NCBI RefSeq assembly: GCF_000227135.1
Contig: NC_018261.1
Span: 1 to 64,000 of the forward strand
Length of the DNA stretch: 64,000 nucleotides
Origin: Leishmania donovani
Taxonomy: Eukaryota; Euglenozoa; Kinetoplastea; Trypanosomatida; Trypanosomatidae
Direction: 5' to 3'
Shown piece by piece: positions 9,999-18,647 of this stretch. Within the stretch, counting starts at the first letter, position 1. Each line of letters begins with the position of its first letter. Below the pieces are notes generated by a model. It made no database searches. It saw only the letters and a list, made by a program, of their open reading frames with translations, and was not told the origin of the DNA. The translations under genes were made by a program, and so were the position numbers.

Positions 9999-11021
9999 AT
10001 GGGCAATTACTTTTCACTTTGTCCTGAGCCCTTCCATGGCCTCATCAGCTCATACGGTATAGGATCGACGTCAAGCACACATCCGTCTGGAGTGGCGGTG
10101 AAAGGCCAGGAATATTCCGCAGTGAAGCTGGTCGGGGAGGGCGGATACTCTTTCGTGTATGAAGGATACAACAACGCCAGTGGACAACGGGTCGCGTTGA
10201 AGCGGTATGTGTTTTCAGAAACGCAACAGCAGCAGGGAGCTGTTGAAGAGATGAGCATTTACCGCGATGTCTGCCCCAATGACTATATAGTAACGTACCT
10301 CGATTCTGAAGTAGTTTATCGACATGGAGTGCCGTTGCCAGAGATGTGGGTAGTGATGGAGTTCTGTGACGGTCCTTCCTTGCAGGAGTACATTAACAAT
10401 CGACTGCGGTCCCCTCAGCCTTTCTCGGTGCGTGAGGTGTTCGAAATCGTCGACAATATTGTACATGCAATCGGCCACTTGCACTCACAATCACCGCCTG
10501 TTTCTCATTGGGACATTAAGCCTGAAAATTTCTTGTTTACCGATACAGGCCGGCTGAAGCTATGCGATTTTGGAAGCGCAACGCGGCAGTTCTACGCACC
10601 CACGTCAGCGGAAGAGGTATCTGCTGCTGAGTCAGAGTTGGGATCAAGGATGACGCTTCTCTACCGACCGCCTGAATCACTGGACCTGTGGTCGAAGGAT
10701 CGCGTCGACACCAAAGCTGACATCTGGGCACTTGGTGTCATCATTTATGTGCTGGTGTTTCGCGAGATGCCGTTCGACGCAAACCCGATGGAGGTCATGG
10801 CGGCAGTGCCGAAGCGATACAAGGGCAAAACACAGGAGGGCTGCCCCGAGGAGTTTAGGGCTCTCATGGACATTGTGCGCACGAAAATGCTAACTAAAAA
10901 GCCTGCGGATCGTGCTGACATATTTTCCATTTCTGAAGAGCTGGAAGGCATCACGCACCTGCCGCCGCTTTCGCGCCCGCGGCCCGGGTTCCAGAGCGCG
11001 CAGCGACCGCGGTTCGCTTGA
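9999..11021 (+). CDS. NAK-like protein kinase with myristoylation/palmitoylation N terminus
   Basis: 340 residues counting from the ATG at 9,999; the frame also opens at a GTG five codons earlier, which I reject. Starting at MGNYFSLC gives a textbook N-myristoylation motif (Gly2, Ser6) with Cys8 available for palmitoylation, so the kinase is probably tethered to a membrane. The kinase domain spans about 37-320: glycine loop GEGGYSFVY (46-54), ATP lysine K68 in VALK, catalytic loop HWDIKPEN (170-177), DFG (190-192), and RPPES in place of APE. The arginine of HRD is replaced by Trp171, while Asp172, Lys174 and Asn177 are kept, so activity is likely but activation-loop control should differ. Overall pattern (short insert-free lobe, VMEFCDGPSLQEYI) fits the NAK/Ark/GAK group that acts in clathrin trafficking; the exact subfamily is uncertain. 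Confidence 0.88.
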   Translation: MGNYFSLCPEPFHGLISSYGIGSTSSTHPSGVAVKGQEYSAVKLVGEGGYSFVYEGYNNASGQRVALKRYVFSETQQQQGAVEEMSIYRDVCPNDYIVTYLDSEVVYRHGVPLPEMWVVMEFCDGPSLQEYINNRLRSPQPFSVREVFEIVDNIVHAIGHLHSQSPPVSHWDIKPENFLFTDTGRLKLCDFGSATRQFYAPTSAEEVSAAESELGSRMTLLYRPPESLDLWSKDRVDTKADIWALGVIIYVLVFREMPFDANPMEVMAAVPKRYKGKTQEGCPEEFRALMDIVRTKMLTKKPADRADIFSISEELEGITHLPPLSRPRPGFQSAQRPRFA

Positions 11022-12002
11022 ATCCCAAGGGTTTGCGTGAGCTTGGACATTCGAAAACCGTAGTGGGCGCCCTTCGAGTTACTGTGCTGTGCGTAAATGT
11101 ATCAAAGGGAAGTCGCTACCTTCATTGCTTTTCGATCTGCTTTTGCCCTTATACGTGAAAGGGTAAAAATGCTGTTTTTATTGCTTGCTATGTACTTTTT
11201 TGGCTGAAGTCTACTTTGACATGGTAGACGAAAAGGCTGACGGACTTGAGCAACAGTTGATGATAGTGTGTGAACAGGTGGAGCTTAAAATGCCGCAGTC
11301 GGACTTGAACGACTCAAGCGGATGCCACAGTTTTTTTTTTACTGTTCAACGTGCCTATCCGGCCATGCAACATGAGCTCAACTCCAGTCTGCTTGCGCTG
11401 GCACGGCCCTGTTGCGTGGTGCGATGCAGTCGTAGGCACGCGGCACAGCAATGCACCGACTCCGTCATCTGAGCACGGCCTCCACCCGCAACTCTGCACC
11501 CCACTCGCTTCGCTGGCGGCTCCGACGCAACGCCATCCAGGAGCTGACCGCCGGCATCAGCAGCGTTGAATTGCTCTGGCTCGCCCATGTCTTAGGTGCC
11601 TGACCCTGTCACCGCCTCCAGTGGCCGTGCATTGGCAGGAGCAGGGGCTGCCTGGCTTCCCCACACAGAGTGGGGGTGCCGGACCTAGGTGCCCCGCGCT
11701 GAGGTCTCTCCTGTCATGAGAGTGGGCACAACAGGCCATTGCACAGAAACACGGGACTGGATGGGGTTTTCAAGGTTTCTTTGCGTAATACTGCGTGCTG
11801 AGGGAGGTCAAATGGAAGCCGAGAATAAATACCTACGATAAATGTCTTCATGGACTTCCTGTCTTTCTCTCTGCTGCTCTTGGCTTTCAGAGCTGTTAGC
11901 CGTTTGTAATCAATAGAGTTCTCGAGGTCTATTTTTGGTTTTGCTTACCGCTGATATTGCCAAGCTTTTCATGCAAAAAAAAAACGCGGCACTGTTAAAA
12001 GC
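11022..12002. other. Intergenic, kinase to DnaJ protein
   Basis: 981 bases without a gene, nearly 40% of it taken by retroposon copy 5. For the following gene a pyrimidine tract at 11,857-11,886 ends in AG at 11,889-11,890, about 112 bases before its ATG. Confidence 0.5.
11331..11726 (-). mobile_element. SIDER-like short retroposon, copy 5
   Basis: Sense orientation is -. The poly-A tail shows on + as the ten-base T run at 11,331-11,340, and the 5' end is catgagagtggg at 11,715-11,726. It differs from the others by single bases (ggccatg instead of gaccatg near 11,362; gtctctcctg near the 5' end). Confidence 0.8.
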
Positions 12003-14129
12003 ATGGAAATCGATGCGATCGGAGAGCCTCGTGGCCTTTCGACCGAGGCGCTCGGGAAAAACAGTGACTTTCGGCGATTTGCGGAGCGGATGAAGGGAAT
12101 GGGGCGAGTGTTTGCGGTGAAGTCGAAATCAGACACCGCCCTTCGCGTCATCATTCCGCCGCGTGATGATGAGGCCGCGGAAGGGGATCTCTCGAGGGAG
12201 TGGCTGGACTGCTGCCTACGGGAGTATCTCGAGAGAAAGCGTCTCTTTGAAAATCGCTTTCGCAGCCGAGCACAACTGATGGCTCGCGTTTTGGCACTCC
12301 TTGTGCCTTTCCTCGGTGTGCTGTGGAGCATATGGCCCATTTGGCGGGTGCTGATTGACGTTGAGACGGATGCTTACTACAAGGCTTTGGAGGTCCCCCC
12401 AACGGCGACGCCCAGCGAGATCACGCGAGGGTATCGCGCTATGATGAAGCGTTGGCATCCAGATAACAATCCGACCTGTGGACAATATTGCCGGGAAAAG
12501 ACAGAGCGCATCAAAGAGGCATACGACATGCTGCTGTCTCGCAGTAACCATCACTTGACTCTCGCAAACCAGTATCACAAAAGTCTCATGGCGCTGCGTT
12601 CATTGCTGTCGTTCCGCGGGTTCCAGATATCCGGCGACGCGGCGATGAATGTCTTCATGATCTTACTGCGGCTGTACCCCGCCAGTGCGAGGAAGAGTGC
12701 CACGCTCAGGCTCGCGTGCAGCATTGTCATTTTGGTCTTTTGCACTGTGCATGAGACCCTCTTTGTCAGCGGCTTCAGCATTGTGACGGTTGTCGAGCTC
12801 TTTTACTACTCTCTGTCGATGGCAAAAGCCTCTGCGCAGCAGCAGTCGATGGAGGAGGTGCGGCGAAACTCCTATTTTGATGTGTTACGCGACGCGTTCG
12901 TCTTGCTGGGCTGCGCGAGTGTTGCAAGCATTGCCGTGCGTATGAGGGAGAATGCCGCGATGCCGATGGAAGAGGCCTCCCGCATGTTTTATGGTAGTGT
13001 CTACGTTCTCTCGTTCCTGTACAGATTCTCACCGAACGCGTACGACAACTTTTTAATGCGCAAGTGCTCACTGCCGCTCACGTACTTGGACATGACGAGT
13101 GCAAGGTTCACGTGGACGCGGTTTGCGACAAGCGAGCTGATGTTTCTCGTCGACGATCTGTTCGTCTTCACGTGTCGCATCTCCAGCCCTTACCGAGTGG
13201 TGGTGTACATCGCGCATTTCGTTGCTCTCTGCCAGTTTTTCATGTTACCATGGGATACCCCAATCATCAATGGGAGGTCCAGCGCGAAAGGAAGAGCTGC
13301 TGGAATAGAAGAGCCGAAAGCTCCGGCGTCAGCAAGTGCGAGGACCAGAGTAGCTCAATCGACCAACAGCGATGTCATGGAGACGGCTGAGAAAAGCACC
13401 TTTGCCCAGTCCTACATAACAAAGGAAGAAGAAGACGTCGTCACCGATCTCGACAGCGAGGCGGTGTCGTGGATGGATATTGCGAGCCTGAAATACAAGG
13501 CTCTCGTCTTTGCGCTTGGCCGCAAGCACGCCCAGCAGCATGGCCAGTCGGCAGACGTCGTCGATATTGCGCCAAGTTCTGACTTGCAGAATGTTTTAGT
13601 CGTCGCGTTCTCCCGAGGCGCCGGTACCGGGCCGGCTGCATCTCAACAGAGGCTCGACGTTCTTTGTCAGGTGCGTGACCCGGAGATGAGTCGACTTGTG
13701 GCGATGGAACGCGGACCAAAGATGATGGTGCCTGCGCGCCCCAAATCTCCGTGGAACCTGGATCTCGCACGCATGGAGTACCGCAAGGTCCTCGGCTCTG
13801 TTGCCCCGCTGACGAGTGCACAGGTGTGGCGAAAGCGGGCACCAGGGAGTCCGTCTGCGGGGTGGAAAGTACTAGCGACGATGATGTGCGTGTGGATTGT
13901 GTTTGCCGTTGCTTGCGCTGTTGCTGGTCCCTCCCCACACGACGCTGTACGGAGCTCCAAAGGCATCGACAGCTCTCTTCGTCCACAGCTGTTTGCCCGC
14001 TTTTTAGGGGCACTTCCGCCAACCCATTTCGTGAACGCTTTGTCGGGAGGTCTACTGACCGTGGCGCAAATTCCCTTCTGCACGCTGGACTGGTGGGACG
14101 CGGGGGCCACACTTGGGTTTGTACGTTAG
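12003..14129 (+). CDS. Multi-pass membrane DnaJ (Hsp40) protein
   Basis: 708 residues. A hydrophobic segment (about 93-117) is followed directly by a J domain (about 123-180) with an intact HPD motif (152-154), so the domain would stimulate an Hsp70 ATPase. Further hydrophobic stretches lie at about 238-270, 290-312, 325-345 and 390-420, and one near the C terminus at 622-642. The region 425-480 is polar and probably disordered. The order membrane segment, J domain, more membrane segments recalls ER-resident co-chaperones such as Sec63, but I see no Brl domain, so I call it only a membrane DnaJ protein. It lacks the Gly/Phe region and zinc fingers of type I DnaJ. The ATG is the first in frame after the splice site. 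Confidence 0.85.
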   Translation: MEIDAIGEPRGLSTEALGKNSDFRRFAERMKGMGRVFAVKSKSDTALRVIIPPRDDEAAEGDLSREWLDCCLREYLERKRLFENRFRSRAQLMARVLALLVPFLGVLWSIWPIWRVLIDVETDAYYKALEVPPTATPSEITRGYRAMMKRWHPDNNPTCGQYCREKTERIKEAYDMLLSRSNHHLTLANQYHKSLMALRSLLSFRGFQISGDAAMNVFMILLRLYPASARKSATLRLACSIVILVFCTVHETLFVSGFSIVTVVELFYYSLSMAKASAQQQSMEEVRRNSYFDVLRDAFVLLGCASVASIAVRMRENAAMPMEEASRMFYGSVYVLSFLYRFSPNAYDNFLMRKCSLPLTYLDMTSARFTWTRFATSELMFLVDDLFVFTCRISSPYRVVVYIAHFVALCQFFMLPWDTPIINGRSSAKGRAAGIEEPKAPASASARTRVAQSTNSDVMETAEKSTFAQSYITKEEEDVVTDLDSEAVSWMDIASLKYKALVFALGRKHAQQHGQSADVVDIAPSSDLQNVLVVAFSRGAGTGPAASQQRLDVLCQVRDPEMSRLVAMERGPKMMVPARPKSPWNLDLARMEYRKVLGSVAPLTSAQVWRKRAPGSPSAGWKVLATMMCVWIVFAVACAVAGPSPHDAVRSSKGIDSSLRPQLFARFLGALPPTHFVNALSGGLLTVAQIPFCTLDWWDAGATLGFVR

Positions 14130-14644
14130 CGGCAAGACAAGCATCGACAGGAAAAAAAAAGGTGCAGACCGTAGATGAGTGGCACGACTGCGTGAGGGCT
14201 CTGCACATGCGCGTCGGCATGGCCCGCCGTCCTGTGGCATCCGTTGGGCAGCCAGGTTCCACTGCCTAAAAGGGCAAAAACCTGCTGAATAATTGCCTGC
14301 AGCGCAAATAGCACTCTAGTGCCAAGTTCCCCAGTGAGGGGCCTTATGACGAGCCAGCTAGCGTTTTGTGAGAACGGAGGAGGGTGGGAGAAAGGCTGTT
14401 CTCGACTGCGCTTCAAATCCAAACACATGCATGCTCCATAACTCTTTTCTTCACTCTGAATCTTTCTTAAAGCACCTGTCCGTTTGTTCTTTTTTTTTTT
14501 ACACCTATCTTTAAGGCTTCGCTACGGAACTAGAGCAAACGCCTTTGCAGTGTATATTGCGTCAGTGAAGGCGAAGGCATCCTTCCCTGACAGGAGCGCT
14601 GCAGCGAGCACGTCCGGCCACCTTCGAACTTCTTCACAGGGGCA
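14130..14644. other. Intergenic, DnaJ protein to CLPTM1 gene
   Basis: 515 bases without a gene. A strong T-rich tract (14,481-14,511) ends in AG at 14,514-14,515, 130 bases before the next ATG. Confidence 0.5.
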
Positions 14645-16399
14645 ATGACCAACACGGACACTCGACAGATTCGTGACGGCAACGACGGCAATCAGAGAGA
14701 TTTGAGGTCGTTCTTGTCCAAGGCGCTGCTCTACGCGTTTCTGTCGCTCGTGCTCATGAACATCTTTGGAAAGGCACCGATGGTCTCCGTGCCAAACACG
14801 AAGTCAGTGCAGCCTCAGTCGCCAGCGCCGCCGTCCACACTGTCAAGTTTGCGTCCGCTTGCTCGACAAGGGGAGCGCTTCAGCGTCGTAGTTGAAACGC
14901 AGCCGCCCCTGTTTGAGCCACTTAAATTCGAGAACCTCTTGCTCAACCACGCCGCATTGGCGGCGGCCAACCTGAGCGTAACGATTCCCGTCGACCTGAA
15001 GCCGTGCGCGGCCGCCAACTGCACGGTAACGCTGCGCGTGCAGTGGTCTGTGCGCAACTACACATTTTCATTAACAGAGCCGCTTGTGCGCTTTTTCCGC
15101 GATTCCACTGTGCAAAAGAAGTACCTCTTCGGCAAAAACAGCGAGGGTGAGAGCGCCAACGTGGAGGCGGCAGTCAGCACTGCGTACAAGCAATACTTCC
15201 AGCCCGAGGTGACGCTGAGCCCTGTCGTCTTCTTCGATTACCCTCTTCCGGACCCTTGCTTCGAGTTCACCCCCGTGGTAGAGTCGCGGCCCGGCTTTTA
15301 CGGCCCGTCCCTCTACATCAACAACTTTTGGATGCTGCGCGAGCATCATGTGCAGTTGAATGCAAGCAGCACATCACAGCCACTCAACTTCACTGTGCGC
15401 CTCACCCCACTTCCGCGATGGAAGGTGCTTCTGTACACCCAGTTCGAAAAGACTATGGCGACGCAAGCAACCGCCGGCTTCTCGAAAGCCTCAGAAGCGG
15501 AGGAAACAAAGAGGATGCTGCTAGACGTAAGCACCAGGAATCCGGTCCTTCTCGTGGTCACGGCGATTGTGACGGTGCTGCACTCCGTGTTTGAGTTCCT
15601 CGCCTTCTCGAACGATGTGAAATTCTGGAAGGGCCGTAAGGACTTTCGAGGTCTCTCCGTCCGCAGCATTATCATCAGCTGCTACTTTCAGTCCGTAATT
15701 TTCCTCTATCTCCTCGACAGCCAAGAAACTTCGTGGGCCGTGCTCGTGCCATCTGGAATGGGCGCTTTCATGGAGTTTTGGAAGCTTGCAAAGACGCTCA
15801 AGATAGTAAAAGTCGAGGCCGAATCCACAACCGCCGTGGAGGGACAGGGGGCGGCGAGGGAGTCGGCTGAAAAGAAGGGAAAGTGGAGGATTGCCGGGTA
15901 CGACATCGGTTTTAAGGACTCGTACGATTCCCGGACGCAGAAGCACGACGACGTGGCGGTGCGGTATCTTATCTACGCGATGATTCTGCCTCTGACGGGC
16001 TACACTGTGTACTCGGCTCTGTATAAAACGCATCGGAACTGGTACTCTTTCCTTATCTCCACGCAAGTTCAATTCATCTACAGCTTTGGCTTTGCGCAGA
16101 TGACCCCACAGATTTTCATCAACTACAAAATGAAGAGTGTCGGCCAGCTTCCGTGGCGGACATTCATCTACAAATCCCTCAACACCGTCATCGACGACCT
16201 CTTCGCCTTTGTCATTAAGATGCCTTGGCTTCATCGACTTGCCTGCTTTCAAGACGATATAGTGTTTGCCATTCTCCTCTATCAGCGCTGGATCTACCCT
16301 GTTGACATGTCCCGCTTCGACGGAGATAGCGGCGCAGATGCGGCAGAGGAAGGCGCCCCGGCAGCAGAGGCGGCTGAGTCAGATAAAAAGAATCAGTAA
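14645..16399 (+). CDS. CLPTM1 family multi-pass membrane protein
   Basis: 584 residues with the typical CLPTM1 layout: one N-terminal membrane segment (about 24-42), a long lumenal region with conserved family blocks (FYGPSLYINNFW, PRWKVLLYTQFE), then a cluster of membrane segments from about 299 onward, including NPVLLVVTAIVTVLHSVFEF (299-318), and an acidic, Ala-rich tail. The block DVKFWKGRKDFRGLSVRSI just after the second segment is a family signature. Human CLPTM1L was reported to flip glucosaminyl-phosphatidylinositol in the ER for GPI anchor synthesis, which is an attractive role in a parasite coated with GPI-anchored molecules, but this is inference. The length is close to the usual 550-650. 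No sign of truncation. Confidence 0.92.
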   Translation: MTNTDTRQIRDGNDGNQRDLRSFLSKALLYAFLSLVLMNIFGKAPMVSVPNTKSVQPQSPAPPSTLSSLRPLARQGERFSVVVETQPPLFEPLKFENLLLNHAALAAANLSVTIPVDLKPCAAANCTVTLRVQWSVRNYTFSLTEPLVRFFRDSTVQKKYLFGKNSEGESANVEAAVSTAYKQYFQPEVTLSPVVFFDYPLPDPCFEFTPVVESRPGFYGPSLYINNFWMLREHHVQLNASSTSQPLNFTVRLTPLPRWKVLLYTQFEKTMATQATAGFSKASEAEETKRMLLDVSTRNPVLLVVTAIVTVLHSVFEFLAFSNDVKFWKGRKDFRGLSVRSIIISCYFQSVIFLYLLDSQETSWAVLVPSGMGAFMEFWKLAKTLKIVKVEAESTTAVEGQGAARESAEKKGKWRIAGYDIGFKDSYDSRTQKHDDVAVRYLIYAMILPLTGYTVYSALYKTHRNWYSFLISTQVQFIYSFGFAQMTPQIFINYKMKSVGQLPWRTFIYKSLNTVIDDLFAFVIKMPWLHRLACFQDDIVFAILLYQRWIYPVDMSRFDGDSGADAAEEGAPAAEAAESDKKNQ

Positions 16400-17269
16400 T
16401 CTCATTATGTGCTGCTACTCAGGTCTGCGTCTTCGCTGCTTGGTGACTTGTAACGTTTTCCAGCTTTTTGTGTGGATGCTTGACACTTGATGACGTGCGC
16501 AAACTTTATTATCAGCGGTGCACGAGTCGCAGATGACCAGCTTATACGGGGCGGACACCGTCTCCTGATCAGCTTCTCATTTTTTTCCTTCCCCTTCGCC
16601 TCGCTTTGTGTGTGTATGTCTGTCCTCCACAACTTACGAGTTGGAACCGTTCCTTGTTACTGTGCTTAACGAGGATATGGGAATTGTAAGGCATCGAGAG
16701 AAAGAGCAGCACACTTTCTTGGATGCATTGGAGAGAAGCGCTGGCACACTCGCTCGGGCCGCGCTTCACCCTCCCCCACCCGCCTATCGCCACACTGTTT
16801 GATAAAGACTGCTGTATACGGATGCGGGGCCATCTAAGAGGAAAGGGGGAGAGGCGCTGAGCGTGTCATGGTGCACCACTACATTTCAAACTCTGGTTCC
16901 GGCAGTCGTATGCCAGTGTGCCAAGACGGCATACACCTGGGGCATCCTTGTCACTTGATTCCACTCATCCTTCTCCTGTCCTCTCCCTGATACACATTCG
17001 ACATGTACGCTACCAGACTGCTCCGTTGTCGTTTACAGAAAGGTGGCTCGCCTGAACGCAGTTGGGGCGCAGATCTCAAATGCGAGAAGCCAGAAGCACC
17101 CGTGAGTACTATTGAGCATGCTCTTCAGCTGGAGATTGCACAGCGAACTTAAAGCGGATGTTTTCGTTTCACATTTTTCTCCACCTCACTCCCTGCCCAC
17201 CTCGCTCCCCAAGAATTGGGGTCAACCTGCTCTGAGGACTGTGAATGATGTAAACAGTGAGCGCCATCG
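16400..17269. other. Intergenic, CLPTM1 gene to small unrecognised gene
   Basis: 870 bases without a gene. The pyrimidine tract at 17,160-17,210 followed by AG at 17,212-17,213 is a good acceptor, 57 bases before the next ATG. Confidence 0.5.
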
Positions 17270-17980
17270 ATGAATTGTCAGAGCGCCAAGAAAAGCCCAT
17301 GGCGGGACATCCTCGCGGAGGTTACCGTTCAGCAGAACCTGATAGAATCCCTTTTACACGCAGCGCCAGAATCGAGAGATAACAGGCGAGACACATCAAT
17401 CGGTTTCTCTGCGCCTTCTCCAAACGTCTGCGCCCCCCGCTGGTCGAGCAGGCGAGCCTCTGCGCGATCAACCGGCACCAGAGCAATCATTTCTCCTAGT
17501 CCAGAGCGACAAAAAGCGAGAGCCTTGCGCGACAACGGGTCACCGCTAGCTAACGTCTGCCAAAGTGGGCCCGCCAACAAGGTGGGAGCCAGCATCGGGA
17601 GCCACTCGCAGTCGACAGCAAGAGAGACCTCCAAGGTGGTCGAGGCCCTTGTTGAAGCGCTCTCCACCTCATCCTGGTCTAGCGATGGTGACGGGTCGGC
17701 CACGCAGGTTGGACAGGGTTTTACGTCGACACGAGGTGCTGCCGCTTCGAGTTCCAAGGTGCACTCGCGAAGTGAGTCGCCTGGAGGCACGATCGCGTCG
17801 GACGTAGGACAGCACCATCGGGAGACGGCCTACACTGCACATTTTTTCCTCAAGGCCACACATATCGTTGCTAGCGAGTTTGAGGGGCGCCAGAGCATCG
17901 TCTTTGGCGAGTTTACCGAGGTCACCGAACTTGTGTCACGATTTGTTTGCCGTGTGACAATGACATCGCCTCCTCTGTGA
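17270..17980 (+). CDS. Unrecognised protein, 236 residues
   Basis: I do not recognise this gene. The first ~30 residues (KSPWRDILAEVTVQQNLIESLLHA) could form an amphipathic helix. Residues ~35-185 are rich in Ser, Arg, Thr and Gly and are probably disordered. The last ~50 (AYTAHFFLKATHIVASEFEGRQSIVFGEFTEVTELVSRFVCRVTM) look folded and beta-rich. A clear splice acceptor 57 bases upstream and GC-rich third positions support it as real. The first ATG in the frame was used. Confidence 0.6.
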   Translation: MNCQSAKKSPWRDILAEVTVQQNLIESLLHAAPESRDNRRDTSIGFSAPSPNVCAPRWSSRRASARSTGTRAIISPSPERQKARALRDNGSPLANVCQSGPANKVGASIGSHSQSTARETSKVVEALVEALSTSSWSSDGDGSATQVGQGFTSTRGAAASSSKVHSRSESPGGTIASDVGQHHRETAYTAHFFLKATHIVASEFEGRQSIVFGEFTEVTELVSRFVCRVTMTSPPL

Positions 17981-18647
17981 TATAGTTGCGCGAATGCAGC
18001 TGGCGCCTGTGGCCAGTGTGGAGATGCTGTCTGCACCGCTCACAGCCGCAGGAGAGAGAGGAATGCAACAGCAGCAGCAAGTGTCGCTCTTGAGTGAAGG
18101 GCAAAGGCGATGCACTGGCACGGATGGCGCGACCGTGGTGCACGCGCAAAGGAAGAGAGACGACCTCAACCCCCATCCAAAATGCACACAAACAGATATA
18201 AGATGAGACCCTCTACGCTGCTCAGCACACGGTGACCACGCACAAGAAGGAGTGACGCCATTCCTCGTATGAGAGATAACGGGGAGCTCTTCGTAAGGTA
18301 CGGCGATGTGATCATGGATTATCGAGAGTGTTCGACAACGTTCTTCACACGCTACGGCCTCGTCTATCGCTGCACCTTCTGCTCTGTCCCTCCTAATTGT
18401 TCTGTTCTTCCCCTTTCCCGGTTGTGCCAGTCTTCATATATGTCTCTCCCTCCTATCCTTCCTTTTTCTCGTCTATTTATTATGTAGGCTTCTTGTATCG
18501 TCATATTCGACGCTGCGCTGCCGCGGGAACAAAGAAAAAGCGTATAGTGAACTCGGCGGCGCACGCAGACGGATTACCTGTTGTGCGTGCGGCGCTCCAC
18601 ATCCAGCTCGGCTTTGAAAACCGAAGTAGTTGAAGCAAAAGCAAAAC
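17981..18647. other. Intergenic before the 1,066-residue protein gene
   Basis: 667 bases without a gene. A pyrimidine tract (18,438-18,480) ends in AG at 18,486-18,487, about 160 bases before the ATG. Confidence 0.5.

Noticed and set aside
11290..11328. tRNA T-arm-like sequence on the - strand (gttcaagtccgact)
   Set aside because: The loop does not have canonical geometry and there is no upstream A box, D arm or anticodon arm; the adjacent DNA is the repeat tail.
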